This document shows, piece after piece, positions 1 to 15,046 of a stretch of 64,000 nt of DNA. Source of the DNA: an uncultured Woeseiaceae bacterium. GTDB lineage: Bacteria; Pseudomonadota; Gammaproteobacteria; Steroidobacterales; Woeseiaceae. The position numbers and the translations under genes were made by a program. The stretch is from NCBI GenBank assembly GCA_947258565.1, contig CAMYJB010000007.1:62001-126000 (forward strand), written 5' to 3'. The first letter of the stretch is position 1. Every line of letters starts with the position of its first letter. The notes under the pieces are model-generated. The model made no database searches. It saw only the letters and a list, made by a program, of their open reading frames with translations, and was not told the origin of the DNA.

Positions 1-738
1 GACTGGGTTGCTAACAACGGCAACCCTTTCATTCAGGATGTCGGTGGCGGGGCCGTATTCTTCGGCACGGAGTTCGATGCCTACGAACTGATTGCGGGCT
101 GGACATACGACAGCCGCAACCGGGCAATCTTCGCGACGCGGGGCATGCGGCATCAGCTGTTTCTCGCGGGCACGGTTCCCGGCAGCGAGGTGGAGTACTT
201 CACTGCGCGCTACAACTCGACGATTTACTGGCCGCTCTGGCGCGGTTTCGTCTTGCGCTACAACCTCGAAACCGGGATCGGAGAGGCCCTCGGCGATACG
301 ACTGCTCTGCCGCCGTACAAGCAGTTCTTTGGCGGTGGACCCGGTTCTGTGCGCGGCTTTCGGGAGTCCTGGCTGGGGCCGCGCGACAGTTTCGGCAATC
401 CGTATGGTGGAAATGTTTTGGTTGCCAGTCAGTTAGAGCTTATAATTCCGTTGCCGGAGAAGTGGGCCAGCCAGGCGCGGGCGGCAATTTTTTACGACGT
501 CGGTAACGTTTTCAACTCAGGCGAGGTGGCTTTTACCGACAAGCTCGGCAGTCCGATCGAATACAAGCCCGAGTTTGACGAACTGCGCACATCTGTCGGC
601 GTAGGCGTTCAATGGCTCGCGCCCATGGGCTTGTTCCGGTTCAGTTATGCTTACCCGCTTAATAACTACGCCGGTAATGACAGGTATTTCGGAGACGAAG
701 TGGAAAGATTTCAGTTCTCCATTGGTCAAGCGTTTTAA
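1..738 (+). CDS. bamA: BamA outer-membrane assembly factor, C-terminal part (5'-truncated by window)
   Basis: The reading frame is open from base 1, so the start lies outside the window; 245 codons of the C-terminal beta-barrel are visible. BamA is the outer-membrane core of the BAM complex that folds and inserts beta-barrel proteins. The fragment carries the conserved loop-6 motif VRGF near fragment residue 117 within GGGPGSVRGF, alternating aromatic beta-strands, and a terminal Phe in FQFSIGQAF that fits an outer-membrane beta-signal. The next gene, 14 bases downstream, encodes the chaperone Skp, the standard neighbour. The POTRA domains are not visible. Identity is strong from motif plus context. 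Confidence 0.95.
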   Translation, partial: DWVANNGNPFIQDVGGGAVFFGTEFDAYELIAGWTYDSRNRAIFATRGMRHQLFLAGTVPGSEVEYFTARYNSTIYWPLWRGFVLRYNLETGIGEALGDTTALPPYKQFFGGGPGSVRGFRESWLGPRDSFGNPYGGNVLVASQLELIIPLPEKWASQARAAIFYDVGNVFNSGEVAFTDKLGSPIEYKPEFDELRTSVGVGVQWLAPMGLFRFSYAYPLNNYAGNDRYFGDEVERFQFSIGQAF

Positions 739-752
739 GGAATGGAAACTAT

Positions 753-1292
753 ATGAGTTCTATCAAGCGACACCTGCTTAAAGCAGCTGCGGGCATTGCC
801 CTGGTATTCGTGTTTGCACTGCCAGCTGCCGCGCAGGAAGTAAAGATCGGTGTGGTCAACGTACCCGTATTGTTGGATCGTGCGCCGCAGACGAAAGCAG
901 TAATGGATTCGCTGCAGGAAGAGTTCGCGCCGCGTCAGCGGGAGTTCATCGCCAAGCAAAAAGAACTCGAAGACTTGACCGCGAAGATTCAAAAAGACGT
1001 TGCCGTGATGGGCGAGACAGAGCGCCGTAACGCGGAGAAGAATCTGCGAGACCTGCAACGTGACGTTGCGCGGCTGCAGCAGGAATTCCGCGAGGACCTC
1101 GAGCTGCGGCAAAACGAAGAGCTTGGCAATCTGCAGCGTTCGCTTCTCAAGGAAGTGCAGGACTATGCGCAGGCCGAGGGCTACGATCTCATCGTTGGCG
1201 ACGGCGTGTTGTTCGCGAGCACGGCAGTGAATATCACGGAAGAAATCCTGCGTGCTGTAGAAGCGAATTTCCAGGCGCAGGGCGCACGCTGA
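753..1292 (+). CDS. skp: Periplasmic chaperone Skp/OmpH
   Basis: A 179-residue protein with a Sec signal peptide (basic start, hydrophobic stretch about residues 10-24, likely cleavage after PAAA near residue 27). It is followed by the long charged, Gln/Glu/Arg-rich helical region expected for the tentacles of the trimeric jellyfish-shaped chaperone. Skp binds unfolded outer-membrane proteins in the periplasm and delivers them to BAM. An AAGGA ribosome-binding sequence lies about 10 bases before the ATG. The gene sits between bamA and lpxD as in most Gammaproteobacteria and is presumably cotranscribed with them. Confidence 0.95.
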   Translation: MSSIKRHLLKAAAGIALVFVFALPAAAQEVKIGVVNVPVLLDRAPQTKAVMDSLQEEFAPRQREFIAKQKELEDLTAKIQKDVAVMGETERRNAEKNLRDLQRDVARLQQEFREDLELRQNEELGNLQRSLLKEVQDYAQAEGYDLIVGDGVLFASTAVNITEEILRAVEANFQAQGAR

Positions 1293-1327
1293 GGCGTCGT
1301 CCTGCGGCGTAACCGCTTGCCAGGCTG

Positions 1328-2341
1328 ATGCCGATCAGGCTCGGAGAACTCGCGGCGCAATTCGACTGCGAGTTAATCGGTGATCCCGACGTAACCATCG
1401 ACAATGTTGCGGGCCTGCAGAATGCGGGTCCGGCTTCGCTGAGCTTTCTGTCAAACCCGAGGTTTCGCGAGCAGCTGGCGGCGACCGGGGCGGCGGCCGT
1501 CGTGCTGCGCGCGGAAGACGTCGATGGTTCGCCAACGGCTTCGTTGGTAAGCGACAACCCTTACGCCGATTACGCTCGAATGGCCGGTGTCATCCACCCG
1601 CCGCCGGGTTTCGCGGCGGGTATCGACACGTCGGCCGTGATTTCACCGACGGCGGAAATCTCGCCAACAGCACACATCGCGGCGAATGTCAGTATCGGCG
1701 AGCGGTCGACCATCGGCGCCAATGTCTACGTGGGGCCCGGCACCGTTATCGGGCCGGATTGCAACATCGCGGACGATTGCCGGCTGATTGCTAACGTTAC
1801 ACTGGTTCGCGACGTCAGGCTCGGCCTGCGTGGAATTCTCCACCCGGGCGTCGTTATCGGTGCCGACGGATTCGGCAACGCCATGACGCCGGCAGGGTGG
1901 ATAAAGGTGCCGCAGCTCGGTGGCGTGCGCATCGGCGACGATGTCGAGATAGGCGCCAACACGACGGTCGATTGCGGTGCCATCGAAGACACCGTTATCG
2001 AGGACGGCGTCCGTATCGACAACCTGTGCATGATCGCGCATAACGCCCACATCGGCGCACACACCGCGATGGCCGCCATGAGCGGGATCGCGGGGAGCAC
2101 GACCATCGGCAAGCGCTGCCTGTTTGCAGGGCATTCGGGAGCCGTCGGGCACGTCAACATTTGTGACGACGTAGTCGTCAGCGGCAAAGCCGTTATTTCC
2201 AAGGATATTACAGAGCCCGGTGTCTATGCGGGCAGCTTTACGGCGGAACCGGCCCGTGAATGGAGCCGCAAGGTCGCCCGTTTCCGGCGGCTCGATCAAC
2301 TGGTCGATCGCGTCCGCAAACTCGAAAAATCCGGTAAGTAA
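1328..2341 (+). CDS. lpxD: UDP-3-O-acyl-glucosamine N-acyltransferase LpxD
   Basis: This 337-residue protein catalyses the third step of lipid A synthesis, N-acylation of UDP-3-O-acylglucosamine from acyl-ACP. An N-terminal uridine-binding domain (about residues 1-100) precedes a left-handed beta-helix of hexapeptide repeats (about 100-300). The catalytic His is seen in MIAHNAHIG at His238, matching the E. coli enzyme position. A C-terminal helical tail follows. It ends only 6 bases before lpxA; the fabZ gene that usually separates the two is absent here. Start ATG chosen because MPIRLGELA matches the family N-terminus. Confidence 0.96.
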   Translation: MPIRLGELAAQFDCELIGDPDVTIDNVAGLQNAGPASLSFLSNPRFREQLAATGAAAVVLRAEDVDGSPTASLVSDNPYADYARMAGVIHPPPGFAAGIDTSAVISPTAEISPTAHIAANVSIGERSTIGANVYVGPGTVIGPDCNIADDCRLIANVTLVRDVRLGLRGILHPGVVIGADGFGNAMTPAGWIKVPQLGGVRIGDDVEIGANTTVDCGAIEDTVIEDGVRIDNLCMIAHNAHIGAHTAMAAMSGIAGSTTIGKRCLFAGHSGAVGHVNICDDVVVSGKAVISKDITEPGVYAGSFTAEPAREWSRKVARFRRLDQLVDRVRKLEKSGK

Positions 2342-2347
2342 TCCCTG

Positions 2348-3127
2348 ATGAGCAGCGCAATTCACCCGACGGCGATTATCTCTGGCAGCGCGAACATCGT
2401 CGACGGCGTCGAGATCGGTCCCTACGCCGTCATTGGCGACGACGTGACGATCGGCAGCGGCACGCGGGTCGACAGCCACGTCGTCATCAACGGCCCCACC
2501 GAGATCGGGCGCGACAACCATATCTACCAGTTTGCATCGATCGGCGACGATCCACAGGACCAGAAGTATCGCGGCGAACCGACTCGCCTGACGATCGGTG
2601 ATCGTAATACGATCCGCGAATTCTGCACCGTCAGTCGCGGGACCACGCAGGATTTGGGTGAAACCGTTCTCGGCAACGATAACTGGATCATGGCGTACGT
2701 GCATATCGCGCATGATTGCGTCGTGGGAAGCAAGACGATCATGGCAAATAACGTGACGCTTGCGGGCCACGTGCATGTCGGCGACTGGGTTATCTTCGGT
2801 GGCTTTTCCGGCGCGCACCAGTTTACGAAGATCGGCGCGCATGCGTTCCTCGGAATGTATTCGGGCGTTAATCGGGACGTGCCAGCCTACACGATGGTGT
2901 CCGGCCAGCCCGCACTTCCGCGGGGCATCAACAGCGAAGGGCTGAAGCGTCGCGATTTCAGCGAAGAGCAGATTCGAAATATCAAGAACGCCTATCGGCT
3001 CGTATACCGCAAAGGGTTGAAACTCGCGGATGCGATTGTCGAAATCGAGAAGCTGATCGATTCTCAGCCCGAGCTCGTCATCTTCCTGGAATCGCTGCGC
3101 GCATCCGAGCGCGGCATCATTCGGTAG
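2348..3127 (+). CDS. lpxA: UDP-N-acetylglucosamine O-acyltransferase LpxA
   Basis: LpxA (259 residues) starts lipid A synthesis by moving an R-3-hydroxyacyl chain from ACP to UDP-GlcNAc in the cytoplasm. The protein is hexapeptide-repeat beta-helix for about 190 residues, then a helical C-terminal domain. Family hallmarks are visible: GDDPQDQKY near residue 67, the catalytic His122 in HIAHDC, ANNVTLAGHV and GVNRDVPAY. Length agrees with the family (E. coli 262). It lies directly between lpxD and lpxB, six bases after lpxD, so translation is probably coupled. Confidence 0.97.
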   Translation: MSSAIHPTAIISGSANIVDGVEIGPYAVIGDDVTIGSGTRVDSHVVINGPTEIGRDNHIYQFASIGDDPQDQKYRGEPTRLTIGDRNTIREFCTVSRGTTQDLGETVLGNDNWIMAYVHIAHDCVVGSKTIMANNVTLAGHVHVGDWVIFGGFSGAHQFTKIGAHAFLGMYSGVNRDVPAYTMVSGQPALPRGINSEGLKRRDFSEEQIRNIKNAYRLVYRKGLKLADAIVEIEKLIDSQPELVIFLESLRASERGIIR

Positions 3128-3135
3128 CGCTGAAG

Positions 3136-4278
3136 TTGCGCGTCGGACTGGTTGCTGGCGAGTCGTCGGGCGACCTGCTGGGGGCGGGGCTCATAACGGC
3201 GGTCCGGGAGCGTTTGCCTGACGCCGTATTTGAAGGCGTCGCCGGCCCGGAGATGCTCGCGGCCGGCTGCGAGCGCTGGGCCGATGCCGAGGAACTCGCG
3301 GTCATGGGCGTCGTCGAGCCCCTGAAACACCTGCCGCGGCTGTTGCGACTGCGTCGCATGCTGATCACGCGCTGGCGGGAAGCGCCGCCCGACGTCTTTG
3401 TCGGTATCGACGCGCCGGATTTCAACCTCGGCCTGGAAGCCGCACTGAAAGCGTCAGGGATCCGAACCGTGCATTATGTCAGTCCGTCAATCTGGGCATG
3501 GCGTGCCGGGCGCATCCGCAAGATTCGCAAAGCGGCCGATCGCGTCATCTGCATCCTGCCGTTCGAGCCCGCGATTTATGGCGAGCAGGGCATGGATGCC
3601 GTATTCGTCGGTCATCCGAAAGCCGACGCGCTTTCTCCCGACATCGACGTTCCGGCCGTGCGCCGCAAGCTGGCGCTGCCGGCGGAGGGCAGGATCATCG
3701 CGATGCTGCCGGGCAGCCGCAGCAGCGAAGTGACGCGGCTGGCGCCTGTTTTCGCCGCGACAGCCGCGACGATAGCGGCCAGGGAGCAGGACGTGCATTT
3801 CGTTACGCCGGTCGCCGCGCCAAAATTGCGGCCGCTTATCGAGGCAAGCCTGCGACAGCATGCCGTCGCCGGGCGCTTTACAGTTATTGACGGCCGCTCG
3901 GTCGAGGCGATGTCCGCATCTGATTTCGTCTTGCTGGCGTCGGGAACGGCGGCGCTGGAGTCGGCATTGCTCGGCAAGCCGACGGTGGCCGCCTACCGGG
4001 TTGCCGCGCTGACGGCGTTGATCACGAAGCTGTTCCGGCTGGTGAAGGTGAAGCACTTCACGCTGCCCAACCTGCTGACCGGCGAGGCGTTGATACCCGA
4101 GTTTATCCAGGGTGATGCGGAGCCCGCCAGGATTGCCGCAGCGGTCATCGACCTGCTCGACGACCCTGCACGCTGCGCGGCCATCAGGGAAAGATTTGCT
4201 AAACTGCGGAGCGAGTTGGCAATGAACTCGAATGAGCGCGCAGCCGACGCGCTGATAAGCCTCACAGCACAGGGATAG
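3136..4278 (+). CDS. lpxB: Lipid-A-disaccharide synthase LpxB
   Basis: LpxB (380 residues) is the membrane-associated glycosyltransferase that joins UDP-diacylglucosamine and lipid X into the lipid A disaccharide. The N-terminus reads [17 protein letters not shown], with the conserved GExSGD loop, and the conserved [12 protein letters not shown] segment follows near residue 115; LPGSRSSEV lies in the second Rossmann-like half. The only start giving the correct N-terminus is TTG at 3136, eight bases after the lpxA stop. It is followed 19 bases later by rnhB. Confidence 0.96.
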   Translation: MRVGLVAGESSGDLLGAGLITAVRERLPDAVFEGVAGPEMLAAGCERWADAEELAVMGVVEPLKHLPRLLRLRRMLITRWREAPPDVFVGIDAPDFNLGLEAALKASGIRTVHYVSPSIWAWRAGRIRKIRKAADRVICILPFEPAIYGEQGMDAVFVGHPKADALSPDIDVPAVRRKLALPAEGRIIAMLPGSRSSEVTRLAPVFAATAATIAAREQDVHFVTPVAAPKLRPLIEASLRQHAVAGRFTVIDGRSVEAMSASDFVLLASGTAALESALLGKPTVAAYRVAALTALITKLFRLVKVKHFTLPNLLTGEALIPEFIQGDAEPARIAAAVIDLLDDPARCAAIRERFAKLRSELAMNSNERAADALISLTAQG

Positions 4279-4297
4279 CCGGGCTCGCACACCGACA

Positions 4298-4900
4298 ATG
4301 CAGCAGCTGCAAGCAGATTTCTTAGCCGATCTCGTCGCGGGCGTCGATGAGGCGGGGCGCGGACCGCTGGCGGGACCGGTTGTAGCGGCGGCCGTCATCC
4401 TGCATCCGCAACGGCCGATCGCCGGTCTGCGTGACTCCAAGAAACTGTCCGCCGCCCGCAGGGATGCGCTGGAAGTGCTCATCAGGCGCCTTGCCCTGTG
4501 CTGGTCGCTGGCCTGGTCGGACCGTGCAGAAATCGACGCCCTGAACATTCTCGCCGCAACGATGCTCGCAATGCGCCGTGCCATCCTTGGCCTGGCCGTT
4601 GTGCCGCGAGCGGTGCACGTCGACGGCAACCGCTTGCCGGACCTCCGCTTCCGCGACGGCAGCATCGACGGACTCGCGATCGTCGGCGGCGATGCCCGGG
4701 TCGAACCGATCAGCGCGGCATCGATCATTGCGAAGACCGCGCGCGACCGGATGATGGTCGCGATGCACGCACGCTATCCCGAGTACGGGTTTGCGCGCCA
4801 CAAAGGCTACGGTACGGAGTTGCACCGCGCGCGCCTCAGGGAACACGGGCCGTGCCCCGAGCACCGGCGCAGTTTTTCACCGCTGAGGGCGCTGCAGTGA
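4298..4900 (+). CDS. rnhB: Ribonuclease HII
   Basis: RNase HII (200 residues) cleaves RNA in RNA-DNA hybrids and initiates removal of single ribonucleotides from DNA. The active-site D17-E18 pair is in [24 protein letters not shown] and the [11 protein letters not shown] substrate-recognition region near the C-terminus are typical. Its TGA stop overlaps the GTG start of dnaE (GTGA at 4897-4900), indicating translational coupling. The lpxB-rnhB-dnaE order is the standard gammaproteobacterial one. Confidence 0.96.
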   Translation: MQQLQADFLADLVAGVDEAGRGPLAGPVVAAAVILHPQRPIAGLRDSKKLSAARRDALEVLIRRLALCWSLAWSDRAEIDALNILAATMLAMRRAILGLAVVPRAVHVDGNRLPDLRFRDGSIDGLAIVGGDARVEPISAASIIAKTARDRMMVAMHARYPEYGFARHKGYGTELHRARLREHGPCPEHRRSFSPLRALQ

Positions 4901-7900
4901 ACGCTTCATCGTTCGTGCACCTGCACGTCCACACCGAGTATTCGCTCGTGGACAGCACGGTACGCATCCCGGCATTGATGGCCAAAGCGGCTGGCGACGG
5001 CATGCCGGCGATCGCCATGACGGACAGCAACAACCTGTTCGGGCTGGTGAAATTCTACAGGCGGGCGATAGCAGCCGGCGTCAAGCCCATCATCGGTGCG
5101 GACCTGCGAATCGCGAACGACGACGACCCGGCCCGCCCGTTTACGCTCATCCTGCTGTGCCAGGACAATCACGGCTACCGCAACCTGTGCCGCATCATCT
5201 CGCGCGCGTACCTCGAGGGCAGGGTGCGCGGTGAACCGATGGTCCGCCGCGAGTGGCTGGACAGGGAAAGCTGCGAGGGGCTCATTGCATTGTCCGGGGG
5301 GCTGCATGGCGATGTCGGCCACTCGCTGCTGGTCGGGCACCTGGATGAAGCTCGACAGCGGCTCGCCGCCTGGTGCGATCTGTTCGAAGACCGTTACTAC
5401 CTGGAACTCATCAGGACCGGACGCAGCGAGGAAGAAGGCTGCGTACAGGCGAGCCTGCTGCTGGCGAGCGAGAAGGCCGTGCCGGTCGTCGCGAGTAATG
5501 ACGTGCGGTTCATCGAGGCCGGGGATTTTTATGCGCACGAAGCCCGGGTGTGTATTCATGACAGCCGGGGGCTCGCAGATCCGGACCGGCCGCGGCACTA
5601 CAGCAACCAGCAGTACCTGCGCTCGTCGGCCGAGATGAGCGAACTGTTTTCCGATGTGCCGGAGGCCGTCGTGAACGCGCTCGAGATCGCCAGACGCTGC
5701 AACCTGGACCTGAAACTCGGTGAGAGCGTACTGCCCGCCTTTACTGTGCCCGACGGCCAGACGGAAGAGCAGTTCCTGGAGGCAGAGGCGAGGCGTGGGC
5801 TCGACAGGGCGCTCGAGGAGATATTCGCGGCGCGCGACGTTCCGGCCAATGAGCGTGACGCCGTCAAGGCCCCCTATCTCGAGCGCCTCGAGACCGAGCT
5901 CGGGGTCATCCGCGGCATGGGCTTTCCGGGATACTTCCTGATCGTCGCCGATTTCATTCGCTGGGCGCGGGATAACGAGATACCGGTCGGGCCCGGGCGC
6001 GGCTCGGGCGCAGGTTCACTGGTAGCCTGGGTGCTCGGCATTACCGACCTGGACCCGCTCGAACACGACCTGCTTTTCGAGCGTTTCCTGAACCCCGAGC
6101 GCGTCTCGATGCCGGATTTCGACATCGACTTCTGTATGGAGGGGCGCGATAAAGTCATCGAGTATGTCGCCGAGCGCTACGGGCGCGATCGGGTCGCCCA
6201 GATCATCACCTTCGGCACCATGGCGGCACGGGCAGTCATCCGGGACACCGGGCGCGTGCTGGGCCACCCGTATGGATTCGTCGATCGCATCGCCAAGCTG
6301 GTGCCGTTCGAAATCGGCATGACGCTCGACAAGGCACTGGAGCAGTCGGAAGAGCTGGCGGCCATGTACCGCGACGACGAGGAAGTGACGTCCATCATCG
6401 ACCTCGCGAAATCGCTCGAGGGACTGGTCAGGAATGCGGGCAAGCATGCCGGCGGCGTGGTGATCGCGCCGGATCAACTGACCGATTTCGCGCCGCTCTA
6501 TTGTGAAGATGGCGGCAGCAGTCTCGTCACTCAGCTCGACAAGGACGACGTCGAAGCGATTGGTCTCGTCAAGTTCGACTTCCTCGGCCTCAAGACGCTC
6601 ACGATCATCGAATGGGCAGAACGTATCGTCAGCGCGACCTACCCGGACGCGGCGCTGGACATCAGCCGCGTGCCGATGGACGACGCCGAGACGTTCAGGT
6701 TGCTGCAAGGCACGCAGACTGCCGCGGTGTTCCAGCTCGAATCGAGCGGTATGCGCGATCTCATCAAGCGCCTGCGTCCCGACCAGTTCGGTGATCTCGT
6801 CGCGCTGGTTGCGCTGTTCCGGCCCGGCCCCCTGCAGTCCGGCATGGTCGACGATTTCATTGCCCGCAAGCACTCGGCCAACCAGGCAGAGATCGACTAC
6901 CTGCACCCGGACCTCAAGCCGGTACTCGAAGAGACCTACGGCGTGATCCTCTACCAGGAGCAGGTCATGCAGATCGCGCAGGTGCTCGCCGGTTACACCC
7001 TCGGCGGCGCCGATCTCCTGCGGCGGGCGATGGGCAAGAAGAAGCCCGAGGAGATGGCGAAACAGCGGGAGATCTTCGTCTCGGGCGCGACGGAACGTGG
7101 TGTGGCCGAGCCGACCGCGACGCGCATCTTCGACCTGATGGAGAAGTTCGCGGGTTACGGGTTCAACAAGTCCCATTCCGCTGCCTACGCGGTGCTGTCC
7201 TACCAGACCGCCTACCTCAAGGCGCACTATCCGGCCGCATTCATGGCAGCCGTGATGAGCGCGGACCTGGATAACACCGACCGGCTGGTGACGCTCAAGG
7301 ACGACTGCCGCAAGCTCGGACTGGCTCTCGAAGCGCCGAATGTCAACCGTTCGTCCTATCATTTCAGCGTAGCCGGCGACCGGGCGATCCTGTATGGACT
7401 CGGTGCGATCAAGGGCGTTGGACGAGCGGCGGTGGAAGCCCTGATCGCCGAGCGCGTGGCGAACGGCGCTTACAATGGCCTTGCCGAGTTCTGTCGCCGG
7501 GTGGATCACGACAAGGTCAATCGACGCGCGCTCGAGGCAATGATCAAGTCCGGTGCGATGGATGAATTTGGCCAGTCCCGTCGCGCCCTGATGCACCGGG
7601 TGCCCGGTGCCCTCAAGAGCGCTGACCAGTATGCACGCGCGGTAGCCGCGGGCCAGAACGACATGTTCGGTCTGGAGGCGCCGCCGGAGCCGGCTGACGA
7701 CACGGCTTCCCTGGACATGGACGAGTGGCCCGAACGCCTGTTGCTCAGTAACGAAAAGGAAGCGCTCGGTCTGTACCTGACCGGCCACCCGTTCCACGCT
7801 GTGCACGCTGACGCGCGCTGTTTCGTGGACGGCAATCTCGCGGACCTTGCGGCGGAGCCGCCGCCGCAGACGGCTCGCGGCGAACGCGACTACGCGCAGG

Positions 7901-8418
7901 CGCGGCGCGAGGTGACGATCGCCGGCCTGATCGTCGACCTTCGCAAACGCGGCAACCGGGTCAGCGTCGTGCTGGATGACGATAGCGGGCGCATGGAGGT
8001 CAGCCTGTTCGGTGAAGCGTTCCAGGAGTTCCGGCACCTGCTGGTGAAAGACGAGATCGTGGTTGTAAGCGGTCCGCTACGCTACGACGACTTCATCGGT
8101 ACCTGGTCGGTCAACGTAAAGAACGTGCTGCATATCGATCGCGTAATCGAGAGCCGGGCGAAGAGCATGTTGCTGCGGCTGGCGCCGAACGGGCAGGGAG
8201 AGCAGCTGCTGATGAAGCTGCACGACGTGCTGTTGCCGTACCGGGAAGGCAACTGCGAGGTTGCCGTGCAGTATTTTGGTGACGACGCGAAGGCGCAGCT
8301 GGAACTCGGCGCCGAATGGTCAGTGCGGCCGAGCCGGGAATTGCGCGACAAGCTGAGCGAACTCCTGGGCAGCTCCAACGTCCGGCTGCTTTACGCACCT
8401 GGCCGAGAAATCATGTAG
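4897..8418 (+). CDS. dnaE: DNA polymerase III alpha subunit DnaE
   Basis: The replicative polymerase subunit, 1173 residues when started from the GTG at 4897. An open frame extends about 400 bases further upstream, but that part only overlaps rnhB out of phase. Order of domains: PHP domain starting with [13 protein letters not shown], polymerase palm with the catalytic aspartates of [14 protein letters not shown] (about 407-411) and the third Asp in [10 protein letters not shown] (about 561), fingers with [10 protein letters not shown], helix-hairpin-helix [12 protein letters not shown], then an OB-fold domain with [18 protein letters not shown]. Length and order match E. coli DnaE (1160). 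Confidence 0.97.
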   Translation: MNASSFVHLHVHTEYSLVDSTVRIPALMAKAAGDGMPAIAMTDSNNLFGLVKFYRRAIAAGVKPIIGADLRIANDDDPARPFTLILLCQDNHGYRNLCRIISRAYLEGRVRGEPMVRREWLDRESCEGLIALSGGLHGDVGHSLLVGHLDEARQRLAAWCDLFEDRYYLELIRTGRSEEEGCVQASLLLASEKAVPVVASNDVRFIEAGDFYAHEARVCIHDSRGLADPDRPRHYSNQQYLRSSAEMSELFSDVPEAVVNALEIARRCNLDLKLGESVLPAFTVPDGQTEEQFLEAEARRGLDRALEEIFAARDVPANERDAVKAPYLERLETELGVIRGMGFPGYFLIVADFIRWARDNEIPVGPGRGSGAGSLVAWVLGITDLDPLEHDLLFERFLNPERVSMPDFDIDFCMEGRDKVIEYVAERYGRDRVAQIITFGTMAARAVIRDTGRVLGHPYGFVDRIAKLVPFEIGMTLDKALEQSEELAAMYRDDEEVTSIIDLAKSLEGLVRNAGKHAGGVVIAPDQLTDFAPLYCEDGGSSLVTQLDKDDVEAIGLVKFDFLGLKTLTIIEWAERIVSATYPDAALDISRVPMDDAETFRLLQGTQTAAVFQLESSGMRDLIKRLRPDQFGDLVALVALFRPGPLQSGMVDDFIARKHSANQAEIDYLHPDLKPVLEETYGVILYQEQVMQIAQVLAGYTLGGADLLRRAMGKKKPEEMAKQREIFVSGATERGVAEPTATRIFDLMEKFAGYGFNKSHSAAYAVLSYQTAYLKAHYPAAFMAAVMSADLDNTDRLVTLKDDCRKLGLALEAPNVNRSSYHFSVAGDRAILYGLGAIKGVGRAAVEALIAERVANGAYNGLAEFCRRVDHDKVNRRALEAMIKSGAMDEFGQSRRALMHRVPGALKSADQYARAVAAGQNDMFGLEAPPEPADDTASLDMDEWPERLLLSNEKEALGLYLTGHPFHAVHADARCFVDGNLADLAAEPPPQTARGERDYAQARREVTIAGLIVDLRKRGNRVSVVLDDDSGRMEVSLFGEAFQEFRHLLVKDEIVVVSGPLRYDDFIGTWSVNVKNVLHIDRVIESRAKSMLLRLAPNGQGEQLLMKLHDVLLPYREGNCEVAVQYFGDDAKAQLELGAEWSVRPSRELRDKLSELLGSSNVRLLYAPGREIM

Positions 8419-8472
8419 AGTCCATTTTCCGGCCTGAAGCCGCGTATTCGACGTGTTACCGACGACTCCGCT

Positions 8473-9432
8473 ATGGATCTGAAATTCCTGGATTTCGAAC
8501 AGCCGATTGCCGAACTCGAGGCCAAGATCGAGGAACTGCAGTTTGTCGGCAACGACTCCGAAATCAATATCAACGAGGAAGTCACGCGCTTGCGAGCAAA
8601 AAGCGAGGCGCTCACGAAGAGCATCTTCGCGAAGCTCAGCGCCTGGCAGATCGCGCAGGTGGCGAGGCATCCCATGCGGCCTTACACAGCCGATTACCTC
8701 GAGATCCTGTCGCCGGATTTCCAGGAACTGCACGGCGACCGTATGTATGCGGACGACCCGGCTATCATCGGTGGCGTCGGCCGTATCGAGGGACGCGCCG
8801 TCATGTTCATCGGCCACCAGAAAGGGCGGGATACCAAGGAACGGGTGCGACGCAATTACGGCATGCCCAAACCGGAGGGTTACCGCAAGGCGCAAAGGCT
8901 GATGCGCCTCGCAGAGAAATTCTCGCTTCCCGTGGTGACCTTCATCGATACGCCCGGCGCTTATCCCGGGGTCGGTGCCGAGGAACGCGGCCAGAGCGAG
9001 GCAATTGCTTACAGCCTGTACCTTATGGCGGGCCTCAAGACGCCGATCATCAGCCTCGTCATCGGCGAGGGCGGTTCCGGCGGTGCGCTCGCCATCGGCG
9101 TCGCCGACAAGCTGCTGATGCTGCAGTACGGCATCTATTCCGTCATCTCGCCCGAAGGCTGCGCGTCGATTCTCTGGAAGAGTGCCGAGAAGGCGCAGGA
9201 AGCGGCCGAGGCCATGCGCATTACGGCAGACAGCCTCAACGACTTCGGGCTGGTCGATGAGGTGCTGCGCGAGCCGCTCGGCGGCGCGCACCGCAATCCG
9301 GGCGAGGCCGCGGAAGTCATCCGCAATGCGCTGATCAAGGCGCTGGACGAACTCGACTCCGTTCCGGTGGACCAGTTGCTCGAGAACCGCCAGAGACGGC
9401 TCGCCGGAATCGGCGAATACAAAGAGGCGTGA
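8473..9432 (+). CDS. accA: Acetyl-CoA carboxylase carboxyltransferase subunit alpha
   Basis: AccA (319 residues) forms the carboxyltransferase of acetyl-CoA carboxylase with AccD and transfers CO2 from biotin to acetyl-CoA, the committed step of fatty acid synthesis. The N-terminus [20 protein letters not shown] is typical. The crotonase-like core has [36 protein letters not shown] and [13 protein letters not shown]. Length equals that of E. coli AccA (319). It follows dnaE, as usual, and its stop overlaps the tilS start (GTGA). Confidence 0.97.
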   Translation: MDLKFLDFEQPIAELEAKIEELQFVGNDSEININEEVTRLRAKSEALTKSIFAKLSAWQIAQVARHPMRPYTADYLEILSPDFQELHGDRMYADDPAIIGGVGRIEGRAVMFIGHQKGRDTKERVRRNYGMPKPEGYRKAQRLMRLAEKFSLPVVTFIDTPGAYPGVGAEERGQSEAIAYSLYLMAGLKTPIISLVIGEGGSGGALAIGVADKLLMLQYGIYSVISPEGCASILWKSAEKAQEAAEAMRITADSLNDFGLVDEVLREPLGGAHRNPGEAAEVIRNALIKALDELDSVPVDQLLENRQRRLAGIGEYKEA

Positions 9433-10766
9433 CGTTCGGCCCCGAGATTCTCCTGGAGCGTCTCGAAGCGCTCGAGACCGCCGGCAACAAACCCGATCGA
9501 TATGTCATCGCGCTGAGCGGCGGGCTGGATTCGGCGGTCCTTGCGCATGCACTGACGGTAACCAGGGCGCGCCACGGCAAATCGCTGCTGGCGGTGCACG
9601 TCGATCATCAGCTGCACCCCGAGTCCGGCAGCTGGAACGATCACTGCCGCAGGCTTACCGAAAGACTCGGCATCGAGTTTGCTGCGGAGACGGTCTCGGT
9701 GGACACGAGCGCTGGCGGTGGCATCGAGGCCGCTGCACGCGAGGCGCGCTACGCTGCGCTGGCGCTGCACACAGGCGACAGGGACTGGTTGTTGAGCGCA
9801 CACCATCGCGACGACCAGGCCGAGACACTGATGCTGAACCTCATGCGGGGCAGCGGTCCCGCCGGGCTCGCCGGTATCGGCTTGCTCACGCAGTTTGCAG
9901 GGGGCTGGCTCGCTCGGCCCCTGATCGACGTGTCGCGTGCCGCGCTGGTGGCCTACGCGGCGGAGCACGAGCTGCGCTGGATTGACGATCCTTCCAACAA
10001 GGACTTGCGTTTCGATCGCAATTACCTGCGACACGACGTGCTTCCGTCACTGGAGCAGCGCTGGCCGGGCGTCGTCGAACGGCTCGCCCGCAGCGCCGCA
10101 CTTGCTGCCGAGGCAGCGTCCTTGCTCGATGAGCTTGCCGCGATCGACCTGCAAAGCGTCGGTGGTCGGGCCGCCAGAATCGATATCGCAGGATTGTTGA
10201 CACTCTCGGATGCACGGCAACGCAACCTGCTACGCCATGCCGTCAGGCGCGCAGGATTGCCGGCGCCCGGCGCCGCCCGGCTGGCTGCCGTGCTGGAGAA
10301 CTTGCTGCGCGCAAGAGAGGATGCGCAGCCCCTGGTAGCCTGGCGGGGCGCGGAGGCTCGACGCTATCGCGGCAAACTCTACCTGCTGCCGCCGCTCGGC
10401 GAACAGGACTGGCCGGTGGCAGGGCGAGCCCTTGCCGCTGCGCCCGTGTCGCTCGGCCCGGGCATGGGCGCGCTGCGCCGTTCCCCGGGGGCGGCCCGGG
10501 GTTTGTCGGACGCGATCGTCGAGCGCGGACTGTCCATCCGTGTGCGCGAAGGTGGAGAGGAAATAAAGCTGGTAGGTCAGTCACATACGAAGAAGCTCAA
10601 GAAACTGCTTCAGGAGGAAGGCATAGTCCCCTGGATGCGGAAGCGACTGCCGCTGGTCTACGCCGGCGAAAAACTCGTGGCCGTCGCGGACCTGTGGATC
10701 GCGGCGGGCGCGGTCAGCGAGCCGGGTACGGCGGTATGCTGGGACGAGCGCCCCGAATTGTACTGA
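9429..10766 (+). CDS. tilS: tRNA(Ile)-lysidine synthetase TilS
   Basis: TilS (445 residues) converts C34 of the CAU-anticodon tRNA-Ile to lysidine so that it reads AUA. The ATP-PPi-type signature SGGLDS occupies residues 30-35, followed by HVDHQLHP and the [21 protein letters not shown] region. C-terminal TilS domains end in [17 protein letters not shown]. The GTG start at 9429 overlaps the accA stop by four bases. This is the end of the lpx-dnaE-accA block; 166 noncoding bases separate it from pyrG. Confidence 0.95.
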   Translation: MTFGPEILLERLEALETAGNKPDRYVIALSGGLDSAVLAHALTVTRARHGKSLLAVHVDHQLHPESGSWNDHCRRLTERLGIEFAAETVSVDTSAGGGIEAAAREARYAALALHTGDRDWLLSAHHRDDQAETLMLNLMRGSGPAGLAGIGLLTQFAGGWLARPLIDVSRAALVAYAAEHELRWIDDPSNKDLRFDRNYLRHDVLPSLEQRWPGVVERLARSAALAAEAASLLDELAAIDLQSVGGRAARIDIAGLLTLSDARQRNLLRHAVRRAGLPAPGAARLAAVLENLLRAREDAQPLVAWRGAEARRYRGKLYLLPPLGEQDWPVAGRALAAAPVSLGPGMGALRRSPGAARGLSDAIVERGLSIRVREGGEEIKLVGQSHTKKLKKLLQEEGIVPWMRKRLPLVYAGEKLVAVADLWIAAGAVSEPGTAVCWDERPELY

Positions 10767-10783
10767 ACAGGGCTTCCTTTTCG

Positions 10784-14720
<3,937 letters not shown>

Positions 14721-14741
14721 CTTGAAGATTGGGGACCTCAT

Positions 14742-15038
14742 TTGTCGAACCTGCGCTGGCTGCTGATCGTGCTCGGCACCATTGCCATGCTGCTGCAGGC
14801 GCAGTTGTGGCTGTCTGACGGCGGCTACCGCAAGACGATGAAGCTCCGTGCCGCGGTAGCGGAACAGCGCGCCATGAACGAGGGTCTGCGCGGGCGCAAC
14901 GCGGCGCTCGACGCGGAGGTGGTGAACCTCAAGCAGGGCCTCGAAGCGGCTGAAGAACGCGCCCGCACGGATCTTGGCCTGATCGGACGCCAGGAAACCT
15001 TCTACCAGGTCGTTCCCGACGCCGGCGACGGCGACTGA
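14742..15038 (+). CDS. ftsB: Cell division protein FtsB
   Basis: FtsB (98 residues) is a bitopic inner-membrane divisome protein that forms the FtsQLB complex and helps activate septal peptidoglycan synthesis. A single membrane segment covers about residues 4-22. A heptad-type coiled coil (about 30-70, Glu/Ala/Leu-rich) follows, then ARTDLGLIGRQETFYQVV, the conserved C-terminal motif. The start is TTG at 14742, preceded by GGGGA. Position after eno is standard; ispD and ispF, which normally follow, are missing here. Confidence 0.93.
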   Translation: MSNLRWLLIVLGTIAMLLQAQLWLSDGGYRKTMKLRAAVAEQRAMNEGLRGRNAALDAEVVNLKQGLEAAEERARTDLGLIGRQETFYQVVPDAGDGD

Positions 15039-15046
15039 GGCTTCCC

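Noticed and set aside
1643-2842. 399-codon antisense frame over lpxD/lpxA
   Set aside because: The regular Asp/Val-rich product is the mirror of hexapeptide repeats in the real genes.
4498-4896. N-terminal extension of dnaE
   Set aside because: Overlaps rnhB in another frame; homology to DnaE begins at the GTG at 4897.
6016-8037. 673-codon open frame antisense to dnaE
   Set aside because: Shadow frame produced by high GC third positions; dnaE on the plus strand is fully conserved, and the antisense product shows no recognisable domain.
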